Source: Phaeodactylibacter sp. (GTDB taxonomy: Bacteria; Bacteroidota; Bacteroidia; Chitinophagales; Saprospiraceae). Taken from it: a stretch of DNA of 64,000 nucleotides. The stretch is taken from positions 26,620 to 90,619 of the forward strand of contig NZ_JALEGS010000006.1 of NCBI RefSeq assembly GCF_022763345.1. The letters run 5' to 3'. Made by a program: the position numbers and the translations under genes. The notes beneath the pieces are model-generated. The model was not told where the DNA came from, searched no databases, and saw nothing but the letters and a program-made list of their open reading frames with translations. Position 1 is the stretch's first letter, and each line of letters starts with the position of its first letter. This document shows, one piece after another, positions 49,753 through 57,930 of this stretch.

Positions 49753-50865
49753 ATGATCATTGGTGTCCCTAAGGAAATCAAGAACAATGAGAACCGGGTG
49801 GCCCTTACGCCAGCCGGTGCCATGGAGCTGACCAAGCGCGGCCACGAGGTTTACGTTCAGACTACTGCCGGACTGGGCAGCGGCTTCGAAGACCACGAAT
49901 ACACGGCTGCCGGAGCACAACTTTTACCGAGCATCGAAGCGGTTTACGAAAAAGCCGAAATGATCATGAAGGTAAAGGAGCCTATCGAGCAGGAATACAA
50001 CCTGATCAAAAAGGATCAGCTGCTGTTCACTTACTTCCACTTTGCGTCCTACGAGCCGCTGACTAAAGCGATGATTGACCGCGGAGCGACCTGCCTGGCG
50101 TACGAGACAGTGGAGAACCCCAACGGCAGCCTCCCGCTTCTGGTCCCGATGTCTGAAGTCGCCGGCCGTATGGCGATTCAGGAAGGCGCTAAGTTTCTGG
50201 AAAAGCCACTGGGCGGTTCCGGCGTATTGCTGGGCGGTGTACCGGGCGTGGAACCAGGCCGTGTACTCATTCTGGGTGGTGGCGTAGTCGGCACACAAGC
50301 GGCTAAAATGGCTGCTGGCCTTGGTGCACAGGTCACTATCATGGACATCAACCTCGACCGCCTACGCTACCTGGCTGATGTGATGCCCGCTAACGTCAAT
50401 ACGGTGTACAGCAACGAAATGAACATCCGCAGGCACATCAAGCAGGCCAACCTTATCGTTGGTGGGGTACTCATTGCCGGCGCCAAAGCGCCTAACCTGA
50501 TTACCCGTGATATGCTTAAAGATATGATCCCGGGCACGGTCCTTGTGGACGTTGCCGTGGATCAGGGCGGCTGTATCGAAACCTGCAAGCCGACCACGCA
50601 CGAAAACCCTACCTTCATCATTGATGACGTGGTGCACTACTGTGTGGCGAATATGCCTGGTGCGGTCCCTTATACTTCTACCATTGCCCTGACCAACGCT
50701 ACCCTGCCTTACGCCATTCAATTGGCTAACAAAGGCTGGAAGCAGGCTTGCAAAGATAACGAGCCCCTCAAGAAGGGCCTGAATGTTATTGATGGAAAAG
50801 TAGTGTACAAAGGCGTGGCGGATGCCTTCGGGCTGGAATTCACGCCGGTGGAGCAGTTTCTTTAG
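49753..50865 (+). CDS. ald: Alanine dehydrogenase
   Basis: NAD-dependent interconversion of L-alanine with pyruvate and ammonia. The ATG at 49753 gives 370 aa beginning MIIGVPKEIKNNENRVALTP, exactly as in the family. Lys75 (MKVKEP) and His96 (FTYFHF) are the known substrate-binding and catalytic residues. The Rossmann motif is LILGGGVVGTQAAKMAAGLG. Later segments PGTVLVDVAVDQGGCIET and MPGAVPYTSTIALTNATLPY are also typical. Single gene with its own promoter and a strong terminator. Confidence 0.97.
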   Translation: MIIGVPKEIKNNENRVALTPAGAMELTKRGHEVYVQTTAGLGSGFEDHEYTAAGAQLLPSIEAVYEKAEMIMKVKEPIEQEYNLIKKDQLLFTYFHFASYEPLTKAMIDRGATCLAYETVENPNGSLPLLVPMSEVAGRMAIQEGAKFLEKPLGGSGVLLGGVPGVEPGRVLILGGGVVGTQAAKMAAGLGAQVTIMDINLDRLRYLADVMPANVNTVYSNEMNIRRHIKQANLIVGGVLIAGAKAPNLITRDMLKDMIPGTVLVDVAVDQGGCIETCKPTTHENPTFIIDDVVHYCVANMPGAVPYTSTIALTNATLPYAIQLANKGWKQACKDNEPLKKGLNVIDGKVVYKGVADAFGLEFTPVEQFL

Positions 50866-50888
50866 ACTTGCTCCAACTGTAGCCTGAG

Positions 50889-50927
50889 CGGGGCTGCTTA
50901 CCAACCTGGTAGGCAGCCCCGTTTTTT
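50889..50927 (+). terminator. Terminator after ald
   Basis: CGGGGCTGC/GCAGCCCCG stem extended inward by near-complementary TTACCA/TGGTAG, then TTTTTT. Confidence 0.9.
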
Positions 50928-50934
50928 ATTTTTG
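50927..50934 (+). promoter_or_regulatory. -7 promoter element of the four-helix-bundle gene
   Basis: TATTTTTG fits TAnnTTTG and begins in the last base of the ald terminator's T-run; 71 nt before the gene start. Confidence 0.55.
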
Positions 50935-51005
50935 CGAATGGCAACGAACATCCGGGCCGACTGCTGCGTGTAAAAGGCACACTGTTTTACCAAAAGTCAA
51001 ATGAT

Positions 51006-51455
51006 ATGACCAATCCACAAGAAGTAATTGATGCGCTAAATGATTTGCTGCAGCAAAATGTAGATGCCCGGCAAGGCTACGAGAAGGCACGCTCTGACGT
51101 CAAGCAGTCCGTCCTTGAATCCTACCTGACCGACAAGGTAGTTCAACGACAGGCTTTCATTGAAGCCATCACACAGGAAATCATCACCCTTGGCGGTTCT
51201 GCCAAGCGGGAAACCACTGTGAAAGGCAGCCTGCACCACAGCTGGATCGATATCAAATCCGCACTATCCTCCAACGATGAGGAAGCCGTGTTTGAAGAAT
51301 GCGTGCGCGGAGAAAAGAACAGCCTCAAAACCTACAACAAACTACTGGAAAACACATCCTGGCCGGCCTCCACTAAAACGATGGTCCTGCGTCAGCGCGA
51401 TCAGATCAAAGCCGATCTGGAGCGGGCAGATGCCATGGCAGATGCGCTGAACTAA
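51006..51455 (+). CDS. PA2169-family four-helix-bundle protein (DUF2383)
   Basis: A 149-aa soluble protein made of four amphipathic helices. It matches the ferritin-like DUF2383/PA2169 family: EVIDALNDLLQQNVDARQGYEKA opens it, followed by YLTDKVVQRQAFIEAITQEI, the KGSLHHSWIDIKSAL segment, and EECVRGEKNSLKTYNKLL. The family is often stress- or stationary-phase associated; the molecular role is unknown, and metal binding is possible but not shown. Own promoter and terminator. Confidence 0.88.
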   Translation: MTNPQEVIDALNDLLQQNVDARQGYEKARSDVKQSVLESYLTDKVVQRQAFIEAITQEIITLGGSAKRETTVKGSLHHSWIDIKSALSSNDEEAVFEECVRGEKNSLKTYNKLLENTSWPASTKTMVLRQRDQIKADLERADAMADALN

Positions 51456-51570
51456 ACGCACTTTGCAAATACCCCATGACCATGATTGGCCTGCCGGTTT
51501 TATCTGCCGTTGAGCCATTTGTCAGGACATCCTGGTCCCAAAAAATCAATGGAAAATCGAGCAGGACGAG

Positions 51571-51601
51571 AGCTCAGCCGCTTTGGCTGGGCTTTGTTTT
51601 T
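51571..51601 (+). terminator. Terminator after the four-helix-bundle gene
   Basis: AGCTCAGCC/GGCTGGGCT (9 bp with one G-T pair), loop GCTTT, then TTGTTTTT. Confidence 0.8.
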
Positions 51602-51701
51602 GATGGCCTCCCCTTCGAACTTCTACCGGTCCGAAAGGTTGCAAAAATGAGCCGAATGAAAACTAAAAACCTTATTTGTTAACCCCTGTACCCCGCAAAC
51701 C

Positions 51702-52739
51702 ATGAAGCCTCAAAAAACAGCAGCCATTCTATTGATCATAGCATTGACGGTTGCCATACTATACTACGGCAGCGGATTTCTGATCCCCCTCGCCTTTGGA
51801 ATTTTACTCGCTATGATTTTCCATCCTCTGTCCTCCTGGGTTGAACACAAAGGCATGCCCCGATGGGCTGGGATCGGGCTCTCTCTTCTTATTTTCATTT
51901 TGGCCTTCGGGATTTTGACCGGCGTAATGGTCATGCAAACCCGGTCACTGGTCAAAGACTGGCCCAAAATACAGGAACAACTCGTTAAACAGGAGCAGAA
52001 AATCGAGCAGTACATTATCGAAAATATCGGTATTGCCTCTGAAGAACGGATCAAAAAAGCCAAAGACAAACTAGCTCAACAGCAAACAGCCATTGCGAAT
52101 ATGGTTGGGGGCTTTTTGGGCTCTTTATTCTCTTTTTTTACCGGATTAATCTTTGCACTGGTTTATATGGTCTTCATTATGCTGGTGCAGCGGCGGCTGA
52201 TTAAAGCGGCGCTTGACTTCGTACCAAAATCCCGGCGGCAAGAAGCCCGGGAAGTGATGCATAGCGCCCGTCAGACCGCCTCGGAGTACCTGACCGGCCG
52301 GCTGCTCCTCATCGGCATACTCGCCCTGATTTACGCTATTGGCTTCCTGATATTCGGATTGCAATACGCTATTCCGGTGGCTCTGCTTGCTGCTGCGCTG
52401 TCGATCATACCCTACATCGGCAATATCATTGGCGGCCTGTTTGCGCTGATGCTCGGCATAGCGACCGGCGGCTCCACCACCCTGCTGTTAGGCATTATTG
52501 GCACAATGACCCTCGCGCAGGTATTGGAGAATAACGTCCTCACTCCCTGGATCATGAGCCGCGAAGTCAACCTCAACCCACTGGCGACTTTTGCTACCGT
52601 TATTGGTTTCAGCCTGATCTGGGGCGTTGCGGGGTCTGTTCTGGCCATCCCCATCACCGGTGTGGCGAAAAAAGTGTTTGAGCATATTGAGGGGCTGAAA
52701 CCGGTTGCTTTTGCGCTGGGTACGGGGGATGGGGAATGA
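51702..52739 (+). CDS. AI-2E family permease
   Basis: A 345-aa polytopic inner-membrane protein of the AI-2E (PerM/TqsA/YdiK) family. Two hydrophobic segments open it (AAILLIIALTVAILYYGSGF and IPLAFGILLAMIF), followed by the charged cytoplasmic stretch around 80-130 and about six further segments. The conserved core YLTGRLLLIGILALIYAIGF and the ALSIIPYIGNIIGG motif are present, as is NNVLTPWIMSREVNLNPL. Members export signals, ions or drugs; the substrate is not predictable. An AT-rich accessory gene follows. Confidence 0.93.
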   Translation: MKPQKTAAILLIIALTVAILYYGSGFLIPLAFGILLAMIFHPLSSWVEHKGMPRWAGIGLSLLIFILAFGILTGVMVMQTRSLVKDWPKIQEQLVKQEQKIEQYIIENIGIASEERIKKAKDKLAQQQTAIANMVGGFLGSLFSFFTGLIFALVYMVFIMLVQRRLIKAALDFVPKSRRQEAREVMHSARQTASEYLTGRLLLIGILALIYAIGFLIFGLQYAIPVALLAAALSIIPYIGNIIGGLFALMLGIATGGSTTLLLGIIGTMTLAQVLENNVLTPWIMSREVNLNPLATFATVIGFSLIWGVAGSVLAIPITGVAKKVFEHIEGLKPVAFALGTGDGE

Positions 52740-52892
52740 GGTGGGCGGAGTATTTTTATTGCTCCGGCTGCCGAATGTATATAGAAATGATAAACTTCAA
52801 GTTTAGTAAATCCACAATGAGCAAGATTAATTGAAGACATATTATCTTTGATGAAGTCAAGTATATACTAAAATGCCTAGCAAAAAATAGTA

Positions 52893-53453
52893 ATGAGGTT
52901 GATCATAATCGTTTCGGCTATTATTGTAATCCCATCTCTGCTGTTTTGTCAAGATGCTAAATCGGGTAAATTGGAAATACAGTTGGACAATGGATTAGCA
53001 TCTTTCCAAACTGTATATGAAGTCGAAGGAGATAAGGAGACCTTATTTGGCAATGCGCAGCAATGGTTGTTTGAGACATACAAATCAGGTAAGTCAGTAT
53101 TGGAATTGTCGGACAAAGAGCAAGGTGTGATCATCGGAAATGGGCTTACTAATGTACTTTACTATGGAAGAAAAAAATCGGAGGCAGGATATTTTAGTTA
53201 TGCAATAAAACTGGAATTTAAAGAGGGAAAATACAGGGTAACTATAGACAACATTAAATACAAGCGAGGTGGTGAAATGTATTTCTTAAAAGGCGGCGCC
53301 GATTTTGCAGATGACTACCCAAATAACTGGCCCTATCTAGGCAAAAAGCACTATAAAGAGCAATGGGATTCGATGAAAGCCCAAGCTTTAGGCGAGTTCA
53401 ATCTTATTGCGTTGAATCTTTATAATTTCCTTACTTCGAATGATGACTGGTAA
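52893..53453 (+). CDS. DUF4468 domain protein, secreted, AT-rich
   Basis: A 186-aa protein with a signal peptide (MRLIIIVSAIIVIPSLLFC, cleaved before or near QDAKSG) and a DUF4468-type TBP-like domain: FQTVYEVEGDKETLFGNAQQW, DKEQGVIIGNGLTNVLY, YAIKLEFKEGKYRVTIDNIKY. Base composition is very different from the neighbours: positions 53161-53280 contain only 40 G/C in 120, against 40 in 60 at 52261-52320 in the adjacent permease. With the repeats and tRNA just downstream, this suggests acquired DNA. Function unknown; such proteins are periplasmic or envelope-associated in Bacteroidota. Confidence 0.8.
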   Translation: MRLIIIVSAIIVIPSLLFCQDAKSGKLEIQLDNGLASFQTVYEVEGDKETLFGNAQQWLFETYKSGKSVLELSDKEQGVIIGNGLTNVLYYGRKKSEAGYFSYAIKLEFKEGKYRVTIDNIKYKRGGEMYFLKGGADFADDYPNNWPYLGKKHYKEQWDSMKAQALGEFNLIALNLYNFLTSNDDW

Positions 53454-53647
53454 ACGGGTATTGAAACGTAACTAAGAAAATAATTTCAGCCGTTGGTATA
53501 GTAAAAAACATCAACTCTTTTTGCCGTTACCCCAACGGCTTTTTTGTGCATACGGAGTAAAAACGACAACCTATTCGACAACTGACAAAAAATACCCGCT
53601 GTAAGTTATTGATCGACAGCGGATTTATAAATTTGTAGTCGGGATCT

Positions 53648-53675
53648 GAGGATGGGCTGCGCCCTTCCTCAGATG
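53648..53675 (+). repeat. 28-nt hairpin direct repeat, copy 1
   Basis: This 28-nt sequence recurs exactly at 53810-53837. The copy is itself a hairpin: ATCTGAGGA (53644-53652) pairs with TCCTCAGAT (53666-53674), and the interior GGGC/GCCC pairs around TGC. It sits in the 500-bp non-coding stretch between the DUF4468 gene and tRNA-Pro, in which I found no real gene. Confidence 0.85.
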
Positions 53676-53809
53676 AGGGGAACTTAAAGCTTTTGAAGGC
53701 CACAGCCTACGGCTTTTGGCTTTTTCATTGCCACGCCCTTACGAATGCGCTGCATGACTAATAATGTGGTACAGGCCAGATCGGTAAGCGAGGGGTTTTT
53801 TCATAACGA

Positions 53810-53837
53810 GAGGATGGGCTGCGCCCTTCCTCAGATG
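53810..53837 (+). repeat. 28-nt hairpin direct repeat, copy 2
   Basis: Identical to 53648-53675 over 28 nt, spaced 162 bp apart. Here the left outer arm is not extended as in copy 1 (CGAGAGGA in place of ATCTGAGGA). It abuts the nested palindrome that begins at 53844. Confidence 0.85.
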
Positions 53838-53843
53838 GGAAAT

Positions 53844-53967
53844 GACAACACAAAAGGTCAACCCTTGGTTTAGCCTTTCGTCGTTTAGGCCCTTATGCGA
53901 AAACATTCGCAACGGGCCTAAACGACGAAAGGCCATTTCGCTTTGCGAAATGACCTTTTGTGTTGTC
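53844..53967. repeat. Nested palindrome abutting tRNA-Pro
   Basis: The outer arms 53844-53860 and 53951-53967 are perfect 17-bp inverted repeats. The inner arms 53873-53892 and 53914-53933 are perfect 20-bp inverted repeats, and their loop holds a third 6-bp stem TGCGAA/TTCGCA (53896-53901 with 53906-53911). A side hairpin ATTTCG-CTTTG-CGAAAT (53935-53951) branches between the arms. As one strand it folds into a three-way-junction structure of about 124 nt. The outer arm covers the last two bases of the tRNA (53966-53967). Confidence 0.9.
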
Positions 53968-54040
53968 GGGATGAGAGGATTCGAACCTCCGGCCTCTGGT
54001 CCCCCAGACCAGCACTCTAACCGGGCTGAGCTACATCCCG
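53966..54040 (-). tRNA. tRNA-Pro (anticodon GGG)
   Basis: The minus strand gives acceptor CGGGATG pairing with CATCCCG, discriminator A, a D arm with AGCTCAG, anticodon stem CTGGT/ACCAG with loop CTGGGGG (anticodon GGG, proline), and T arm GGAGG-TTCGAAT-CCTCT. Length is 75 nt. CCA is not encoded; the next bases read CAA. A good promoter lies at 54101-54131. No rho-independent T-run follows; the nested palindrome lies immediately downstream. Confidence 0.95.
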
Positions 54041-54100
54041 CTCTGAATAAATCCCGAAAGCAGACAGCCTCTTGAGGACGCCCTTTCTTTTCCGGGAACG

Positions 54101-54131
54101 CAAATATAAGCAACCCCGGCATCCGGTGCAA
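54101..54131 (-). promoter_or_regulatory. Promoter of tRNA-Pro
   Basis: Minus strand: TTG (54129-54131), 20-nt spacer, TATATTTG (54101-54108), predicting a start near 54094 and a 5' leader of about 55 nt. Confidence 0.8.
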
Positions 54132-54261
54132 TAATTTAGGCAAAAGAAAATTTCAAAGTACCTATCCGTGCTTTGAACACAGGCTTTGATTTTTGCATTA
54201 CTCTGACATGCGGACAAGAAAATGTAATTTTAGATTTTTAACAATTCAATCTATCCACATT

Positions 54262-54861
54262 ATGAGCATGAAGCATTTACTATTTGCCCTGGTCTTTGGT
54301 TTCGCCTTTGCAAGTTGCGGGGGTGCCGGTACGGATTCAGGTGATGCTGGTTCGGCTGCTGACTCCACAGCTACGGAAGAAACGGTGACGGAGGAGGAAC
54401 CCAAAGAAGACAAATCTACCCGTAAAAGCCCGCCCCGTACTGCGGAAGGCGAAATTGGCTCTGCTACGGTAACGGTCAGCTATGGAAGCCCGTCAGTACG
54501 CGGCCGTACTATTTTTGGCGACCTCATACCTTACGGCAACATCTGGCGTACGGGTGCTAATGAGGCCACGACCTTCACCGTTAGCGAAGATGTCATGGTG
54601 GAAGGCGAGGCGCTGCCTGCCGGCACTTATGCGTTGTTTACCATTCCCGGCGAGGATGCCTGGACGGTTATCTTCAATAAGGAAGCGGAGCAATGGGGTG
54701 CCTACGACTATGACGAAAGCATGGACGCCCTTCGGGTGGAGGTTGCACCGGAAGCCCTGGAAGAAAATGCAGAGATGCTGGAATTTGAAGTGGGCAGCGA
54801 TAGGGTCACCATGCGGTGGGCAGATGTGGCTGTGCCTTTCAAAGTTTCTACTGTAGAGTAA
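54262..54861 (+). CDS. DUF2911 lipoprotein
   Basis: The start at ATG 54262 (or 54268) gives a lipoprotein signal, MKHLLFALVFGFAFASC, with the Cys followed by GGAG and an acidic Thr/Glu/Ser-rich linker to about residue 60. The DUF2911 domain follows: SATVTVSYGSPSVRGRTIFG, YGNIWRTGANEATTFTVSED, GEALPAGTYALFTIPGED and WTVIFNKEAEQWGAYDYDES. About 199 aa. Predicted to be envelope-anchored; the domain's function is unknown. The DUF2177 gene follows 54 bp later on the same strand. Confidence 0.88.
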   Translation: MSMKHLLFALVFGFAFASCGGAGTDSGDAGSAADSTATEETVTEEEPKEDKSTRKSPPRTAEGEIGSATVTVSYGSPSVRGRTIFGDLIPYGNIWRTGANEATTFTVSEDVMVEGEALPAGTYALFTIPGEDAWTVIFNKEAEQWGAYDYDESMDALRVEVAPEALEENAEMLEFEVGSDRVTMRWADVAVPFKVSTVE

Positions 54862-54915
54862 ATCCGATCCTGGGTGCTTTCTCCGGAAAGCCCCAGTACT
54901 TCTCAATTGCCCATC

Positions 54916-55311
54916 ATGGCCTATCTGAAACCCTTCCTGCTTGCTGCGGCTGCCTTTACCGCCCTGGACTTACTTTGGCTGGGCGTGGTGGCACGGGGTA
55001 TTTATGCCCGCTACCTTGGGCAGCATATGCGGCCCTCTACAGACTGGATTGCTGCTATTCTCTTTTATTTTATTTTTCTGTCTGGCATCATATACTTCGT
55101 CGTACAGCCGGGCACCAATAATTCCGGAACGGCGGTCCTCCTGCGTGGGGCTTTTTTCGGAATGGTGGCTTACAGTACCTATGAGCTGACCAACCGGGCG
55201 GTCCTGCAAGACTGGCCCTGGCCAATCGTCCTGATTGATATCGCCTGGGGTACGGTGCTCTGTGCCCTCGTAGGGTGGTTCAGCTGGTACTTTTCTCAAA
55301 ATGCGGCATAG
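54916..55311 (+). CDS. DUF2177 family membrane protein
   Basis: The ATG at 54916 gives 131 aa with four hydrophobic segments: YLKPFLLAAAAFTALDLLWL, WIAAILFYFIFLSGIIYFVV, AVLLRGAFFGMVAYSTYELT, and the last around IVLIDIAWGTVLCALVGWF. The D-LWLG and TYELTN motifs fit DUF2177. Function unknown. Its last 16 bp overlap the convergent DUF92 gene. It may be cotranscribed with the DUF2911 gene. Confidence 0.88.
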   Translation: MAYLKPFLLAAAAFTALDLLWLGVVARGIYARYLGQHMRPSTDWIAAILFYFIFLSGIIYFVVQPGTNNSGTAVLLRGAFFGMVAYSTYELTNRAVLQDWPWPIVLIDIAWGTVLCALVGWFSWYFSQNAA

Positions 55312-56033
55312 GCCAGCCCGGCAAAGAGAGCCGCAATTAAGCTGCTCCAAAAGTTGACGGTGTGGTTATTAAGTACGCCCTGTCTTTGAAGCGTCGCTCC
55401 CAGCAAACTATCCGACCAATTTCCAACCATACCCGCTACAGTAACAATAATCGCCAGTGGCCAGGATTGCATCACCCAGCCAACCGGCAAAGCAATCAGA
55501 ATGGCGCCCGCCAGCCCGAATAGGGTACCTTCCCGGCTAATCATGCCGTCTGCGCCACCCGGCCCCAATTGCCAGGTGAGAATATTGCGGTAGCGTCGGC
55601 CATAAAGCGTCCCCAGCTCGGAAGATAGCGTATCTGAAGTAGCACTGCTGATTGCCGCGGCCATCATCGGATACGCTAAGGGGACCGTCCAGTCTATGCC
55701 CCAGGCTATCCCACCCAATACCGCTGCCACCCCACCATTTGCAGCAGCGTTCACCCAGCTGCGCCGGCCTCCAGCTTCCTGCGCCACACCCATCGCTTCC
55801 TTTCTCGACCGTTGCCACCTCGTAGCCAGCGACCCAGATACGAAAAACAGCCCCAACAGCCCAATACCAAGCCAACGCCCCCCGAGGTAAATGCCGGTTG
55901 CAATCAAGGCCCCTGCCAGCCCTCCGCTCCAGCTGATCGCTTTGGCCCGAATGCTGAGCAATACCGCTACTGCCAGAAGAACCGGAAAACCCAAGCCCGC
56001 ATAGGGCTCTACTTCAATCCCGATAAAACTCAT
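55296..56033 (-). CDS. DUF92 family integral membrane protein
   Basis: A 245-aa protein with about six or seven hydrophobic segments, of the DUF92/TIGR00297 family. The central AAISSATSDTLSSELGTLYG and ISREGTLFGLAGAILIALP segments and GNWSDSLLGATLQRQG are characteristic. Plant and cyanobacterial relatives include phytol- and farnesol-phosphate kinase-related proteins, but activity here is unknown. Divergent from the CBS gene (61 bp). Confidence 0.88.
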   Translation of the reverse strand: MSFIGIEVEPYAGLGFPVLLAVAVLLSIRAKAISWSGGLAGALIATGIYLGGRWLGIGLLGLFFVSGSLATRWQRSRKEAMGVAQEAGGRRSWVNAAANGGVAAVLGGIAWGIDWTVPLAYPMMAAAISSATSDTLSSELGTLYGRRYRNILTWQLGPGGADGMISREGTLFGLAGAILIALPVGWVMQSWPLAIIVTVAGMVGNWSDSLLGATLQRQGVLNNHTVNFWSSLIAALFAGLAYAAF

Positions 56034-56094
56034 TTCGAAAAATTTGACACGCTCGGTATTTTATTGTAAGATTACACAAACAAACAAAATAATT

Positions 56095-56586
56095 ATGAAA
56101 CCCTATCCACCAATTACCGACTATATGGCGACCAAGCTCGTCACCTTCCTACCCGATATGGATATCCGGGAAGCTATTGATATCCTGCTGAAAAAGAAAA
56201 TCTCAGGCGCTCCGGTTTTGGATGCCAATGGGCAACTCATTGGTATGCTGTCTGAGGCGGATTGTCTGCGCATTCTTATCGAAGGGCCCTACAACCATGA
56301 ACCCTCCTCCGCTAACATCAAAGTGGGAGATTACATGTCGGGGCGGGTAAAGCATATCGAATCCTCCAAGACCATCCTTGATGCCGCCTATGAATTTGTA
56401 CACAGCGGTTACAAACGACTTCCGGTGCTCGAAGAAGGCCGCCTCGTGGGACAAGTCAGCCGTGTGGATATTCTCCGGGCCATCCAGAAAATGACACCAG
56501 CTGTCAAGCACATCCCTGACAGCTGGCGCGGCCGCGAGCCGGCTATGCCGACGTACAAGCAGACCTTTTACGGTAAAAATTCCTAA
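56095..56586 (+). CDS. Tandem CBS-domain protein
   Basis: The ATG at 56095 (MKPYPPITDYMATKLVTF) gives 163 aa of two CBS domains: first about 8-65 (IREAIDILLKKKISGAPVLD, LIGMLSEADCLRIL), second about 78-140 (TILDAAYEFVHSGYKRLPVL, VGQVSRVDILRAI). CBS pairs usually bind adenine nucleotides and act as energy or ligand sensors. There is no catalytic domain, so it is a stand-alone regulator. The stop codon abuts that of the convergent desaturase gene with no gap. Confidence 0.92.
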   Translation: MKPYPPITDYMATKLVTFLPDMDIREAIDILLKKKISGAPVLDANGQLIGMLSEADCLRILIEGPYNHEPSSANIKVGDYMSGRVKHIESSKTILDAAYEFVHSGYKRLPVLEEGRLVGQVSRVDILRAIQKMTPAVKHIPDSWRGREPAMPTYKQTFYGKNS

Positions 56587-57699
56587 TTAAGCAATCTGCG
56601 GCATCGGCTGTCCGGTGCCCAAACTGCGCAACATATTCCAGTGGATGCGCAAAGCAGAACGGAAAGATGGCAGGGTATTGTAGGGGAAGTTGTATTCCTG
56701 GGCAGTTTCCTGCACTATTTTGGAAATACGACGGTAGTGGATATGGCAGACATTTGGGAACAAATGATGCTCCACCTGATAGTTCAAACCGCCTACAAAC
56801 CAAGATAGGATGCGGTTATTTGGTGCATAGTTCGTGGTGGTCATCAGCTGATGTACTGCCCAGTTGTGCCCCAGGTTGCCCTCCTCATCTGTTTTGGGGA
56901 AAACCGCAGCTTCCATGACGTGCGCTGTTTGGAAGACACACCCGAGCAGAAAGCCGAGTGCAAAGTGCATAATCGCAAAACCAATAACGGTAATCCACCA
57001 GCTCGCCGGAGAGAACACCAATGGGATAACCAGCAAGTAGATGTAGTAAACCACCTTCACAAAAATCAACTCTGCAAATACTCTTGGGAAAGACATATCG
57101 TGCTGTTCCAGTAGGCCGGAGCGGTGATAGCGCATCAATTGCTTGAAGTCTTTGGTTGTAATCCACATGTGCGTCATAAGGCTGTAGAGGAACCAGGCAT
57201 AGAGGTGCTGGAATTTATGGAACCAAAGGCGCTCCTGTTCCGGAGAGAACCGAAGCAGTTTGCCGGCGTCGATGTCCTCATCCATACCATGCACATTTGT
57301 AAAGGAATGGTGTAGGGTGTTGTGCTGAATCTTCCAGTTGGGCGCGAACCCGCCAATCAGGTTGATGACCCAGCCCAGTACGCCGTTGACGTATTTATTG
57401 CGGCTGTAGGCGCCGTGGTTGGCATCGTGCATCACAGAGAAGCCGATACCGGCAGTAACGATACCGAGCGCCGTCCAGGCCAGAAGTACCAGCCAGGCGT
57501 TGGTCACAAAACCACCGACAATAGCGCCATAGAGCAATGCGTATGTGCCCACGAGTACTACGGTCTTGGTCACCATCGCTGCATTAGCATACTTGGAAAT
57601 ATTGTTCTCTTGGAAATAGTCGTTGACCCGCTTTCGGAGGGCCATAGCAAATTCCCGTTGCCCCTTGTCGCGGCTGAATCGAATGTCTTGAATGTTCAT
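56587..57699 (-). CDS. Membrane fatty-acid desaturase
   Basis: A 370-aa di-iron acyl desaturase. The three histidine boxes are present: HDANH (91-95), HNTLHH (126-131) and QVEHH (308-312, with Gln before VEHH as in front-end/acyl-CoA delta-6-type enzymes). Hydrophobic segments lie around 42-85, 105-120 and 205-265. It introduces a double bond into fatty acyl chains at the inner membrane and would adjust membrane fluidity; regiochemistry is not predictable. There is no fused cytochrome b5 domain. Confidence 0.93.
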   Translation of the reverse strand: MNIQDIRFSRDKGQREFAMALRKRVNDYFQENNISKYANAAMVTKTVVLVGTYALLYGAIVGGFVTNAWLVLLAWTALGIVTAGIGFSVMHDANHGAYSRNKYVNGVLGWVINLIGGFAPNWKIQHNTLHHSFTNVHGMDEDIDAGKLLRFSPEQERLWFHKFQHLYAWFLYSLMTHMWITTKDFKQLMRYHRSGLLEQHDMSFPRVFAELIFVKVVYYIYLLVIPLVFSPASWWITVIGFAIMHFALGFLLGCVFQTAHVMEAAVFPKTDEEGNLGHNWAVHQLMTTTNYAPNNRILSWFVGGLNYQVEHHLFPNVCHIHYRRISKIVQETAQEYNFPYNTLPSFRSALRIHWNMLRSLGTGQPMPQIA

Positions 57700-57930
57700 T
57701 TTGGAAAAAATTAGCGTAGAGGAGATAGTAATCGTTTGATGATACTAAAAGGTCTTTGACAGACCCATTTGTTTATAGCTTGGATAAAGGTAATCAATCC
57801 TAATGCCCTGTAGTGCATGACTACTGAAAAAATGACACCGGAATTACTAAATGGAAATAGCTGAACAAACCGCAAAAGGCTTCTCCAGCTATTGACCGAG
57901 GCTGTAAATTTGGAGGCGTGCCGGCATTGG

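Noticed and set aside
51476..51682. 68-codon plus-strand ORF between the four-helix-bundle gene and the permease
   Set aside because: The terminator of the upstream gene (51571-51601) lies inside it, and the composition is unlike a real protein.
53844..53967. Integron attC site or retron msr/msd
   Set aside because: The GTTRRRY/RYYYAAC core pair of attC is absent, and there is no adjacent reverse transcriptase or integrase gene.
53739..54143. 134-codon minus-strand ORF across the tRNA region
   Set aside because: It runs through tRNA-Pro and the nested palindrome, so it is only an open frame in structured RNA.
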